DNA from: Alphaproteobacteria bacterium
GTDB taxonomy: Bacteria > Pseudomonadota > Alphaproteobacteria > Micropepsales > Micropepsaceae
Length of the DNA stretch: 35,491 bases
Direction of reading: 5' to 3'
Assembly: GCA_947474645.1 (NCBI GenBank)
Contig: CANJJD010000026.1
Location: forward strand, 1 to 35,491
Shown one piece after another: positions 1 to 6,892 of this stretch; position 1 is the stretch's first letter, and every line of letters starts with the position of its first letter. The notes below the pieces were generated by a model, which saw only the letters and a program-made list of their open reading frames with translations, did no database searches and was not told the origin of the DNA. The position numbers and the translations under genes are program-made.

Positions 1-147
1 CCACTACAACACCGTCCGGCCGCACTCATCCCTGGGATATCGGCCACCCGCACCGCTGGCATTCAGCCCTGTCCCACCACCTCTGGATCAGGCGGCGGCG
101 ATGCAATAGTCTCTCTATGCCGGTGGTACAAAATATCCGTCAGGTCA
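1..147 (+). mobile_element. 3' end of an IS3-family insertion sequence (cut by window edge)
   Basis: The window opens inside a transposase C-terminus that ends at 109. The next bases, about 125-147, read like an IS3 terminal repeat: the complement starts TGACCTGACGG and continues through a GTACC block, and IS3-family elements end in CA, as at 146-147. The left end, the other inverted repeat and the target duplication lie outside the window, so the boundary at 147 is an inference from family habit. The sensor-kinase frame begins inside this segment, which suggests the element inserted into, or next to, an older kinase gene. Confidence 0.6.
2..109 (+). CDS. IS3-family transposase, C-terminal fragment
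   Basis: The frame encodes 35 residues and then TAG at 107-109. It begins HYNTVRPHSSLGYRPPAP, the hallmark end of the DDE integrase-like OrfB of IS3-family elements, downstream of the catalytic glutamate. The rest of the protein, including the DDE residues, is upstream of the window. Whether the full element is intact cannot be told. The stop codon is only 7 bp before the ATG of the following kinase frame. Confidence 0.8.
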   Translation, partial: HYNTVRPHSSLGYRPPAPLAFSPVPPPLDQAAAMQ

Positions 148-2015
148 TGCAGGCCACACTGGAGACGGTGCGCGAAGGCGTCGCCTATTTCACCAGCGAG
201 GGGCTGCTCTGCGCCTTCAACACCAGCTTTCCTACCTTGCTGGACCTGCCGCCGCGGCTGGCGGTGTGGCAGAAGACCAGGCTCGCCGATCTCAGGGCCT
301 ATGAAGGCATCCGCCCCATCGCCGATCAGGTTTTTTCCCCGCCGGACGCAGGCCAGACCGGTACCGATACCCAGCACATCGTCTGGGCCGACCGCGAACT
401 GGATATCTACAAGGCTCCCGTCACCACCGGCGGCTTCCTGATCGGGGTGCAGGACGTCACCGCCCGGCTCAGGGCCGAGACGATGGTGCGCCAGTCCCAG
501 AAGATGGAGGCGGTCGGCCATCTGACCGGCGGGGTGGCGCACGACTTCAACAACCTGCTCCAGATCATCAGCGCCAACCTGGACCTGGCGGTGGCGGGGG
601 CTGGGGTGCAGGCCGATCCGCGCCTGCGCGAGCGGCTGCAGAACGCCATCGGGGCTGTGGTGCGGGGCTCGCGCCTGACCGGCCAGCTTCTGGCCTTTGC
701 CCGCCGCCAGGCGCTGGCGCCCAAGTCGGTGGACCTGGGCCGGGTGATCCGGGACATGAGCGACATGCTGCGCCGGACGCTGGGCGAGAATATCCAGATC
801 GAGACGGTGATCGCCGGCGGGCTGTGGAACACGCTGGTGGATCCCAACCAGGTCGAGAACACGGTGCTGAACCTGGCCATCAACGCCCGCGACGCCATGC
901 CGGACGGCGGCAAGCTGACCCTGGAAGTGGCCAATGCGTCGCTGGATGACGCCTATGCCGAGGCCCATGCTGAGGTAACGGCCGGCCAGTATGTGATGCT
1001 GGCGGTGAGCGATACCGGCACCGGCATGACCCCTGAAGTGATGGGCCGGGTGTTCGAGCCTTTCTTCACCACCAAGCCGGAAGGCAAGGGCACGGGACTG
1101 GGCCTCGCCCAGGCCTATGGTTTCGTCAAGCAGACCGGCGGGCATATCAAGATCTACAGCGAGCTCGGCGACGGCACCACGATACGCCTTTATCTGCCGC
1201 GCACCCGCCGCGAGGTGGACGCGCCCGACGCCACCGCAGGGCGGGTGGTGGAAGGCGGCACCGAACATATCCTGGTGGTGGAGGACGACGAAGGCGTGCG
1301 GGCGGCGGTGGTGGATATGCTGGGCGAGCTGGGCTACCGCATCTCCAAGGCCGAAAATGCCGAAAGCGCGTTGGAAGTGCTGGGCCGCGAGGCGCCGGAC
1401 CTGATCTTCACCGACGTGGTGATGCCCGGCAATATTCCCACCCGCGAATTCGTCCGCCGCGCCCAGGCGATGTATCCGGCGGTGCATGTGCTCTACACCT
1501 CCGGCTATACCCAGAACGCCATCGTCCATAACGGCAAGCTGGACGATGATGCCGTGCTGCTCTCCAAGCCCTATCGCAAGGACGAACTGGCGCGCAAGCT
1601 GCGCAGCGTTTTTGCCGGCACCGCGCGCGGCGCAATCTCCCAGCCCAAACCGGCCGTGGCGCAAGGGCCGCGCGGCAAGGTGCTGGTGGTGGAGGACGTG
1701 GCGCTGATCCGCGTCACCACCGTGGACATGGTCGAACAGCTCGGCTTTGTCGCCGCGGAAGCCGTCGATGCCGAACAGGCGCTGGTGATCCTGAAACAGG
1801 CCAGCACCATCGAAATCCTGCTTACCGATCTGGGCCTGCCGGGGATGAACGGCTACCAGCTCGTGGAAGAGGCGCTGAAACTGAAGCCGGGGCTGAAGAT
1901 CATCATCGCCTCGGGCTATTCGACCAGCGAGGACCAAAGCAACCGGCCGGCCGGCGCGCGCACCCTCACCAAGCCCTTCGATATGCAGCAATTGCGCCGG
2001 GTGCTGGAGACCTGA
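117..2015 (+). CDS. Hybrid sensor histidine kinase with two receiver domains, probably 5'-truncated
   Basis: A 632-residue cytoplasmic phosphorelay protein. A PAS-type sensor (about residues 10-120) is followed by HisKA with the phospho-accepting His near 142 (GGVAHDFNN). The HATPase domain has an N box at about 251 (NLAINARDAMPDGG), DTGTGM near 298 and GTGLGL near 324. Two receivers follow: one with EDD near 388, Asp near 432 (FTDVVMPG) and Lys near 483; the other with Asp near 570 (LLTDLGLPGMNG) and Lys near 618. No membrane segment is present, although many relatives have an N-terminal sensor region. The first ten residues appear to derive from the IS end, and an alternative ATG at 147 lies on the likely junction. 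The signal and output are unknown. The domain calls are firm; the truncation is inferred. Confidence 0.88.
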   Translation: MPVVQNIRQVMQATLETVREGVAYFTSEGLLCAFNTSFPTLLDLPPRLAVWQKTRLADLRAYEGIRPIADQVFSPPDAGQTGTDTQHIVWADRELDIYKAPVTTGGFLIGVQDVTARLRAETMVRQSQKMEAVGHLTGGVAHDFNNLLQIISANLDLAVAGAGVQADPRLRERLQNAIGAVVRGSRLTGQLLAFARRQALAPKSVDLGRVIRDMSDMLRRTLGENIQIETVIAGGLWNTLVDPNQVENTVLNLAINARDAMPDGGKLTLEVANASLDDAYAEAHAEVTAGQYVMLAVSDTGTGMTPEVMGRVFEPFFTTKPEGKGTGLGLAQAYGFVKQTGGHIKIYSELGDGTTIRLYLPRTRREVDAPDATAGRVVEGGTEHILVVEDDEGVRAAVVDMLGELGYRISKAENAESALEVLGREAPDLIFTDVVMPGNIPTREFVRRAQAMYPAVHVLYTSGYTQNAIVHNGKLDDDAVLLSKPYRKDELARKLRSVFAGTARGAISQPKPAVAQGPRGKVLVVEDVALIRVTTVDMVEQLGFVAAEAVDAEQALVILKQASTIEILLTDLGLPGMNGYQLVEEALKLKPGLKIIIASGYSTSEDQSNRPAGARTLTKPFDMQQLRRVLET

Positions 2016-2017
2016 GG

Positions 2018-2692
2018 TTAGCTTGCTTCGGCCGAAGGGGCGAAGAGCCATCGGAGCACGGCCCAGCCTGCAAAAACCGCCAGAAGCTGAGCGACCCAAA
2101 AGCCGGGTACCGAGGCGGGTGCTATGCCCGCAAAGCTGTCCGTCAGGGCGCGCGCCAGGGTGACGGCGGGATTGGCGAAGCTGGTTGAGGCGGTGAACCA
2201 GTAAGCGCCGGTGATATAAAGGCCGACCAGCATAGGCACGGAAGAGGCCGCGAAACGCGTCCCGCCGGTTATGGTGGCAAGCAGCCCGAACGTTGCGATG
2301 AACTCTGCCAGCATCAGCGGCATACCGTCCCGCAGATGGGTCGAGGTTTCCAGCACCGCCATCCCGAACATGGCATGGGCAAGCCATACGCCCGCGATGG
2401 ATGACACGAATTGAACGGCCGAATAACTCAGCGCGAGCGGCAGGGACATTTTCCGCAGCAGGGCAAAATACAAGGATACGCAGGGGTTGAAGTGCGCTCC
2501 GGACAAGGGGCCGAATATCGTTATCAGGACAACCAGCGCCGCCCCTGTCGCTATGGCATTGGCGAGCAGGGCCAGGGCAATGTTCCCCCCGGCAAGACGC
2601 TCCGCCATGATGCCGGAACCGACGACCGCAACGAGAAGCAGGCAGGTGCCCAAGGCTTCGGCGGCGAGCCGCCGCGCCAGGTCAGTCTGCAT
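2018..2692 (-). CDS. aqpS: Aquaporin-type channel of an arsenic operon (AqpS-like)
   Basis: A 224-residue MIP-family inner-membrane channel of about six helices. The second pore motif is a normal NPA (residues 174-176), while the first is NPC (69-71, in SGAHFNPCVSL). It is the last gene of the arsR-arsC-aquaporin run and overlaps the end of arsC by 11 bp, so it is probably translationally coupled. In Sinorhizobium meliloti, AqpS in an ars operon lets arsenite leave the cell down its gradient after ArsC reduces arsenate; the same role is inferred here. No ArsB or Acr3 pump is seen nearby. A glycerol or water channel is possible, but the context argues for arsenite. Confidence 0.85.
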   Translation of the reverse strand: MQTDLARRLAAEALGTCLLLVAVVGSGIMAERLAGGNIALALLANAIATGAALVVLITIFGPLSGAHFNPCVSLYFALLRKMSLPLALSYSAVQFVSSIAGVWLAHAMFGMAVLETSTHLRDGMPLMLAEFIATFGLLATITGGTRFAASSVPMLVGLYITGAYWFTASTSFANPAVTLARALTDSFAGIAPASVPGFWVAQLLAVFAGWAVLRWLFAPSAEAS

Positions 2693-3179
2693 GCGCGCGG
2701 CTGCCGATATCGTCCAACTTCTTTTTCAACGACATGCGGTCCAGGCTCTTGAAGGGAAGGGCCGCAAACAGTTCGATCCGGCGCTGCAGGCTCAGATGGG
2801 CTTCGCGAAACGCGGCGGCAATCTTCTTCTCCTCGCCTGTCACGGCAGCCGGGTCGGGAATGCCCCAATGCGCCGTCATAGGCTGGCCGGGCCAGACGGG
2901 ACAGACCTCGTTGGCGGCGTTGTCGCAGACGGTAAAGACGAAATCGAGTTGCGGCGCGCTGGGCGCGGAAAACTCGCTCCAGCTTTTCGATCGCAGTGCC
3001 GCGGTGGGGTAATCCAGGCGGTTCAGCAAGTCCAGGGCATGGGGGTTGACCTGCCCCTTGGGGTCGGAGCCCGCCGAATAGGCGCGAAACTTGTCGCCGC
3101 CGATGCGATTGAGGATGGCTTCGGCCAGGATCGAGCGGGCGGAATTTCCGGTGCAGAGGAAAAGGACGTTGTAGGTCAT
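2682..3179 (-). CDS. arsC: Arsenate reductase, low-molecular-weight phosphatase type
   Basis: A 165-residue enzyme reducing arsenate to arsenite in the cytoplasm. The N-terminus VLFLCTGNSARS is the CX5R phosphate/arsenate loop with Cys9 as nucleophile. Cys85 and Cys93 (VCDNAANEVC) are the candidate relay cysteines that pass the disulfide outward, as in thioredoxin- or glutaredoxin-linked LMW-phosphatase-type ArsC proteins. The DP pair at 109-110 (IPDP) holds the family general acid Asp. The ATG at 3179 overlaps the arsR stop (ATGA), and the 3' end overlaps the aquaporin gene. Longer upstream frames would run over arsR and are not used. Confidence 0.9.
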   Translation of the reverse strand: MTYNVLFLCTGNSARSILAEAILNRIGGDKFRAYSAGSDPKGQVNPHALDLLNRLDYPTAALRSKSWSEFSAPSAPQLDFVFTVCDNAANEVCPVWPGQPMTAHWGIPDPAAVTGEEKKIAAAFREAHLSLQRRIELFAALPFKSLDRMSLKKKLDDIGSRAHAD

Positions 3180-3532
3180 GCGCGTTGCTTTCTCTTGGGC
3201 GGGCAGCAGGCGGTAGCGACGGCGGCCAGTGGGGCACAGATTTCCGCGCGCCCGCCGCAACAATCTTCGGTGAGGAACAGCAGCAATCCGCTCATCTGCT
3301 CGAAATCCACGGCATAGATGATGGAGCGGCCTTCCCGCCGCGCGCGGATGAGCCCGGCATTGGACAGCATCAGGAGCTGGGCCGACATCGTATTGGCGGC
3401 AGTTTTCAGCTTGCGGGCGATGTCGCCGGCCGCCATGCCATCCGGCCCCGCTTTGACCAGCAATCGGTATACCGACAGGCGGCCTTGATGGGCGAGCGCG
3501 GAAAGGTTGCGGACGGCAATTTCGGTTTCCAT
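3176..3532 (-). CDS. arsR: ArsR/SmtB-family arsenite-responsive repressor
   Basis: A 118-residue winged-helix repressor and first gene of the arsenic operon. The helix-turn-helix is around residues 32-65 (GDIARKLKTAANTMSAQLLM). The C-terminal cysteines Cys91, Cys92 and Cys99 (DCCGGRAEIC) match the As(III) site known in the Acidithiobacillus ferrooxidans ArsR subgroup, rather than the alpha-3 CVC site of the E. coli protein. A further CC pair lies at 109-110. The ATG at 3532 sits inside a perfect inverted repeat and just below a good -10 element, so the mRNA may have no leader. Autorepression relieved by arsenite is inferred from the family and the operator. Confidence 0.92.
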   Translation of the reverse strand: METEIAVRNLSALAHQGRLSVYRLLVKAGPDGMAAGDIARKLKTAANTMSAQLLMLSNAGLIRARREGRSIIYAVDFEQMSGLLLFLTEDCCGGRAEICAPLAAVATACCPPKRKQRA

Positions 3533-3550
3533 ATTTCATGTAATATGGAA
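3527..3550. promoter_or_regulatory. Perfect inverted repeat, probable ArsR operator
   Basis: TTCCATATT (3527-3535), a 6-bp spacer, then AATATGGAA (3542-3550) form a perfect 9+9 bp dyad. It covers the -10 element and the arsR start codon, where a dimeric ArsR repressor would block transcription. Function is inferred from position and symmetry. Confidence 0.65.
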
Positions 3551-3568
3551 ATAAAACTTCGCTGTCAA
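3540..3568 (-). promoter_or_regulatory. Predicted promoter of the ars operon
   Basis: Reading toward arsR, the complement gives TTGACA (3563-3568), a 17-bp spacer, and TATTAC (3540-3545). This is a near-consensus housekeeping promoter. The expected start site, about 3532-3534, coincides with the arsR ATG at 3532. Confidence 0.65.
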
Positions 3569-3607
3569 GCAGAAGCGATGGAACCCGCAAGGGTTACAGA
3601 CAAAGAA

Positions 3608-3637
3608 AAAGCCCGCGAGGCGAACCTCGCGGGCTTT
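3608..3637 (-). terminator. Rho-independent terminator of torF
   Basis: AAAGCCCGCGAGG (3608-3620), loop CGAA, and CCTCGCGGGCTTT (3625-3637) form a perfect 13-bp stem. On the minus strand it is followed by a T-rich run (CTTTTTCTTTG), placing it just after the porin gene and before the ars promoter. Confidence 0.85.
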
Positions 3638-3660
3638 GGTCTTTTGAACGTCGTTCCTGC

Positions 3661-4446
3661 TTACGGCAGCAGGGCGAAGCTGTAGGTCAGGGTGGCGACC
3701 ACGTTGCCGTTGCAGGCGTTGCGGGTGGCCATATAGAAGCTGCACGCCGCAGTCCCCATGTCCGTGCCGTTGTACCGCAGGTCAAGCGCGAAGCCCTTGT
3801 AGGTCGCGGTGACGCCGATGTCGCCATAGGTATAGTCGCGCGAGCCGGCAGCGGCGGCGGCCCGGACCCACTGATGGCCGACATTGCCGCTGATGCTCAG
3901 CCAGTCGTTGATGGCATAGGCCGCCGTGCCCCAGGTGGCGTGGCCAGGCCCGCCGCCCAGGCTGAAGGTGGGGGACCAGGCATAGGAGCCGGTCAGCGTG
4001 ACCGGACCGAAGCCCTTCGACAACTGGTTGATCAGCTCAAAATAGTCGGCGGTGGGGCCGCCGGCCGCATTGTGGCCCGGATAAGCGTAGTAGTAGGGCA
4101 TGAAATTCCAGTCCACGCCCCACAAGTCGGTGTGCTTGCCGCCATAAATATCGAATTCGACCGCGGGATTGTTGTTCTGGCCGGCCAAATTCCAGTCCAC
4201 CGTGGAGGCCCAACCGCTGACATAGAAGCCTTCGGGACCGGAAAGGGTCATGGTACCCTGGGGAGAAGGATCGCGCTTGTTCTGGCTGATGCCGCGGAAT
4301 TTATAATCGCTCTGAATGTTGATGGCGCCGGCCAGCGACCACGAGGGCGCTTCCGCTTCCTGGGCCAAAGCGGCGGTGCCGGTGCCCATCACGAGCAGGC
4401 TCACCAGGCTCGCCGCACCCAGAAACATATTGGCAAATTTCTTCAT
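3661..4446 (-). CDS. TorF-family putative outer-membrane porin
   Basis: A 261-residue exported beta-barrel protein. A signal peptide (about residues 1-28, cleavage near ALAQEAEA) precedes the family's usual start of the mature chain (SDYKFRGISQ). The rest alternates aromatic and polar residues in strand-like repeats (GFYVSGWAST, VEFDIYGGKH) and ends in a strand with a near-terminal Phe (TYSFALLP), as barrel proteins do. This matches the TorF putative porin group (TIGR02001). The substrate is unknown. GAGAGGA lies before the ATG, and a strong terminator follows the gene. It appears to be monocistronic. Confidence 0.8.
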   Translation of the reverse strand: MKKFANMFLGAASLVSLLVMGTGTAALAQEAEAPSWSLAGAINIQSDYKFRGISQNKRDPSPQGTMTLSGPEGFYVSGWASTVDWNLAGQNNNPAVEFDIYGGKHTDLWGVDWNFMPYYYAYPGHNAAGGPTADYFELINQLSKGFGPVTLTGSYAWSPTFSLGGGPGHATWGTAAYAINDWLSISGNVGHQWVRAAAAAGSRDYTYGDIGVTATYKGFALDLRYNGTDMGTAACSFYMATRNACNGNVVATLTYSFALLP

Positions 4447-4769
4447 TATTCAGATCCTCTCGTTGCCAGGCGCTCGAATCGCGCTCGGATTTCCGGGCTC
4501 TCCCGGTTCGTCGTGACAATTCTGTTTCACGAGGCCAATCTCAATACGGCGACTTGTCCTTTTGGCGCCGATTGACCCCCAAAAAGCGTGATTTCAACGC
4601 TCGTTGTTGCAATGCAACAGGTCGTTGCCTAATTATTGGGCGCAAGGCCCTTTCGCTGGGCAAAACCGGCAAAAGTTAAAGGCTCGGAATGGGCCTGCCG
4701 GCTGTTTAATCTGTGCCGGAACGGCAAAAGGACTCAGGGCGTGCGGCTTCAGAAACGTCACCGCTAGCG
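4447..4769. other. Intergenic region between divergent torF and histidine phosphatase genes
   Basis: This 323-bp stretch holds no convincing gene. It contains the torF leader with its GAGAGGA site, a perfect palindrome at 4605-4619, and a possible rightward promoter TTGCAA-N17-TAATTA (4607-4635). Frames crossing it are short and lack family features. Confidence 0.6.
4605..4619. promoter_or_regulatory. Palindrome TGTTGCA-A-TGCAACA, possible operator
   Basis: A perfect 7+1+7 dyad that overlaps the -35 of a possible rightward promoter (TTGCAA at 4607-4612, TAATTA at 4630-4635). The same sequence with a different centre base occurs at 28713-28727 before the PHB depolymerase gene. PhaR-type PHB regulators bind TGC/GCA-rich dyads, so PhaR is one candidate; this is inference. 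Confidence 0.45.
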
Positions 4770-5351
4770 ATGCGCATCATCCTCATCCGGCATGGCCAAC
4801 CGCATATCGCGCTGCGACCCGCGACCGGCCATGCGGGGTTTGCCGACTATATCGGCGCCTATGAAGAGTCCGGCCTGGCGCCGGACAATCTTCCGCCCGA
4901 TGAACTCAGGGAGCTGGTGCGGGAACTGGATCATGTCTTCACCAGTGATCGCCCGCGCAGCCGGCAAAGCGCTGCCGCGCTGGCGCCCCAGGCCTTGCTC
5001 ACCGCCGATCCCTTGTTCGCCGAAGCGCCGCTGGCCAGTCCACGGATTCCGCTGCTCCGCATGCAGGTGCCCAAATGGGCGGTGATATCGCGCATCCTGT
5101 GGCATGCGGGTTTTTCGCCGCGGATCGAAAATGCCCGCGCCGCCGCCGCCCGTGCCGACAAGGCCGCCGGCATCCTGATCGCGCGGGCCAGGGAGACCGG
5201 CGCCGCCGTTCTGGTGGCCCACGGCTATTTCAACTGGATGATCGGACGGCGGCTGCGCGCCCGCGGCTTCGTGCGCACCGGAAGTCACCAGGCGCGTTAC
5301 TGGAATACCGTGATCTATGAAAAGAGCGGGGACGCAGAAAAACCGCGCTAG
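4770..5351 (+). CDS. Histidine phosphatase family protein
   Basis: A 193-residue cytoplasmic enzyme of the phosphoglycerate-mutase-like superfamily. The phospho-accepting His8 lies in IILIRHGQP. A TSDRPRSRQSA segment follows near residue 55, where the family carries its second arginine. A second His is in VLVAHGYFNWMIGRRL near 152. The ATG at 4770 puts the RHG motif at the usual distance from the N-terminus; a longer in-frame extension to 4713 has no family sequence. The substrate cannot be told from sequence. The stop codon shares CTAG (5348-5351) with the convergent dehydrogenase gene. Confidence 0.82.
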   Translation: MRIILIRHGQPHIALRPATGHAGFADYIGAYEESGLAPDNLPPDELRELVRELDHVFTSDRPRSRQSAAALAPQALLTADPLFAEAPLASPRIPLLRMQVPKWAVISRILWHAGFSPRIENARAAAARADKAAGILIARARETGAAVLVAHGYFNWMIGRRLRARGFVRTGSHQARYWNTVIYEKSGDAEKPR

Positions 5352-6334
5352 AGCATCGCCGGGATGACGCGGTCGGGCGGCTTGTGCCCATCCACGAAAC
5401 TGCGGATATTGACGATCACCTTCTCGCCCATGTCGATGCGCCCCTCGATGGTGGCCGAGCCCATATGGGGCAACAGCACCACATTCTTGGCCTTGAGCAG
5501 CTTGGGATTGACGGCAGGCTCATTCTCGAAAACGTCCAGGCCGGCGCCCGACAGCTCGCCCTTTTCCAGCATCAGCGCCATGCAATTCTCATCAATCACT
5601 TCGCCGCGCGCGGTGTTGACGATATAGGCGCTCGGCTTCATCAGCTTCAGCCGCCGCGCCGACAGCAGGTGGAAGGTGGCCGGGGTGTGCGGGCAGTTGA
5701 TCGAAACGATATCCATGCGCGCCAGCATCTGGTCCAAACTGTCCCAATAGGTCGCTTCCAGCGCCTGCTCGATATCGCCATGCACCGGCTTGCGGTTGTG
5801 ATAGTGGATCTGCAGGCCGAAGGCGCGGGCGCGTTTGGCCACCGCCTGGCCGATGCGGCCCATGCCGACAATGCCCAGCCGCTTGCCCTGCAGCCGGTTG
5901 CCCAGCATCCAGTTCGGCGCCCAGCCCTTGAACTTGTCGTCTTCCATTGCCGCCACGCCTTCCACCAGCCGGCGCGGCACCGCCAGGATCAGCGCCATGG
6001 TCATGTCGGCGGTATCCTCGGTCAGCACGCCGGGCGTGTTGGTGACAGTGATGCCTTTGTCGGTGGCGGCCTTCACATCGATATTGTCCACCCCGGCGCC
6101 GAAATTGGCGATCAGCTTCAGGTTGGGGCCGCACTTGGCGATCAGCTTGGCGTCTATCCGGTCGGTAATTGTGGGAACCAGCACATCGGCGGTTGCCACC
6201 GCCTCGGCCAACATGGCGGCGCTCATGGGCGCGTCGTCGACGTTCAGCCGGGCATCGAACAGCTCGCGCATGCGGGTTTCCACCGCTTCGGGCAACTTGC
6301 GGGTGACGATGACCAGGGGTTTTTTGGATGCCAT
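5348..6334 (-). CDS. NAD(P)-dependent D-2-hydroxyacid dehydrogenase (glyoxylate/hydroxypyruvate reductase-like)
   Basis: A 328-residue soluble oxidoreductase interconverting 2-oxoacids and D-2-hydroxyacids. The substrate-domain motif NFGAGVDNID is at 77-86 and the nucleotide loop GIVGMGRIGQAV at 154-165. The catalytic triad is Arg243 (NTARGEVID), Glu272 (FENEP) and His290 (LLPHMGSAT). The pattern is closest to bacterial glyoxylate/hydroxypyruvate reductases, but substrate and cofactor preference are not proved; the HNR (179-181) after the second strand could favour NADPH. The ATG at 6334 is preferred over an upstream TTG at 6352. Confidence 0.88.
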   Translation of the reverse strand: MASKKPLVIVTRKLPEAVETRMRELFDARLNVDDAPMSAAMLAEAVATADVLVPTITDRIDAKLIAKCGPNLKLIANFGAGVDNIDVKAATDKGITVTNTPGVLTEDTADMTMALILAVPRRLVEGVAAMEDDKFKGWAPNWMLGNRLQGKRLGIVGMGRIGQAVAKRARAFGLQIHYHNRKPVHGDIEQALEATYWDSLDQMLARMDIVSINCPHTPATFHLLSARRLKLMKPSAYIVNTARGEVIDENCMALMLEKGELSGAGLDVFENEPAVNPKLLKAKNVVLLPHMGSATIEGRIDMGEKVIVNIRSFVDGHKPPDRVIPAML

Positions 6335-6415
6335 TCGGGCATTAAAGCCCAAGCGTGCGGGTGACGGAAGCGCGGCTTTCCGCTAAATGTGACGAGTCGC
6401 CAAAACAAGAACGCC

Positions 6416-6892
6416 ATGACGCGATTGGCCGCAATTCTGCTGCTCTTTTTTGTGACGGGTGCCGAGGCCGCGCCCGTCCTGCGCTATGTCAGCCAGCGCA
6501 GCGACAAGGCCTATCTGCGCGAAGGCCCCACCAGCGCCCACAAGGTGCTGTGGGTCTATCGCCATCGCGGCTATCCCTTTGCGGAGATCGCCCGGTTCGA
6601 TGTCTGGCGGCGGGTGAGGTCTGCCGACGGCACGGTGGGCTGGATGAACGCCGCCCTGCTGAGCGACCAGCGCACCGTGCTGGTGACAGGCAGGGGCCGG
6701 GCGCGGCTGACCGCGAAACCGGACGGCGGCAAGGTAGTGGCCCTGGCCGATCCGGGCGCGGTGGCGGGGCTCAAAGCCTGCACGCGCGATGCCTGCCGCG
6801 TCCACGGCGAGAGCATCGATGGCTGGATTGCGAAAAACCGCATCTGGGGCGTCGAACGCCACGAAGTGTTCGAAAAGCTTTCCCGCCGCTAG
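6416..6892 (+). CDS. Secreted bacterial SH3-domain protein (DUF1058 type)
   Basis: A 158-residue exported protein. A signal peptide ([18 protein letters not shown]) is followed by two SH3-like repeats: the first contains [17 protein letters not shown] and [13 protein letters not shown], the second [15 protein letters not shown] and [11 protein letters not shown]. Alphaproteobacterial members are often mislabelled aspartyl-tRNA synthetase. They are thought to bind cell-wall or periplasmic partners, but no enzyme activity is evident. The ATG at 6416 directly precedes the signal peptide; a GTG at 6389 would add nine polar residues. The stop shares CTAG with the convergent purH gene. Confidence 0.8.
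   Translation: MTRLAAILLLFFVTGAEAAPVLRYVSQRSDKAYLREGPTSAHKVLWVYRHRGYPFAEIARFDVWRRVRSADGTVGWMNAALLSDQRTVLVTGRGRARLTAKPDGGKVVALADPGAVAGLKACTRDACRVHGESIDGWIAKNRIWGVERHEVFEKLSRR

Noticed and set aside
63..2387. A 774-codon open frame on the minus strand across the hybrid kinase
   Set aside because: It is antisense to a gene with a full set of kinase and receiver motifs. Its product is low-complexity, rich in His, Arg and Gly, as GC-rich antisense frames are, and shows no domain.
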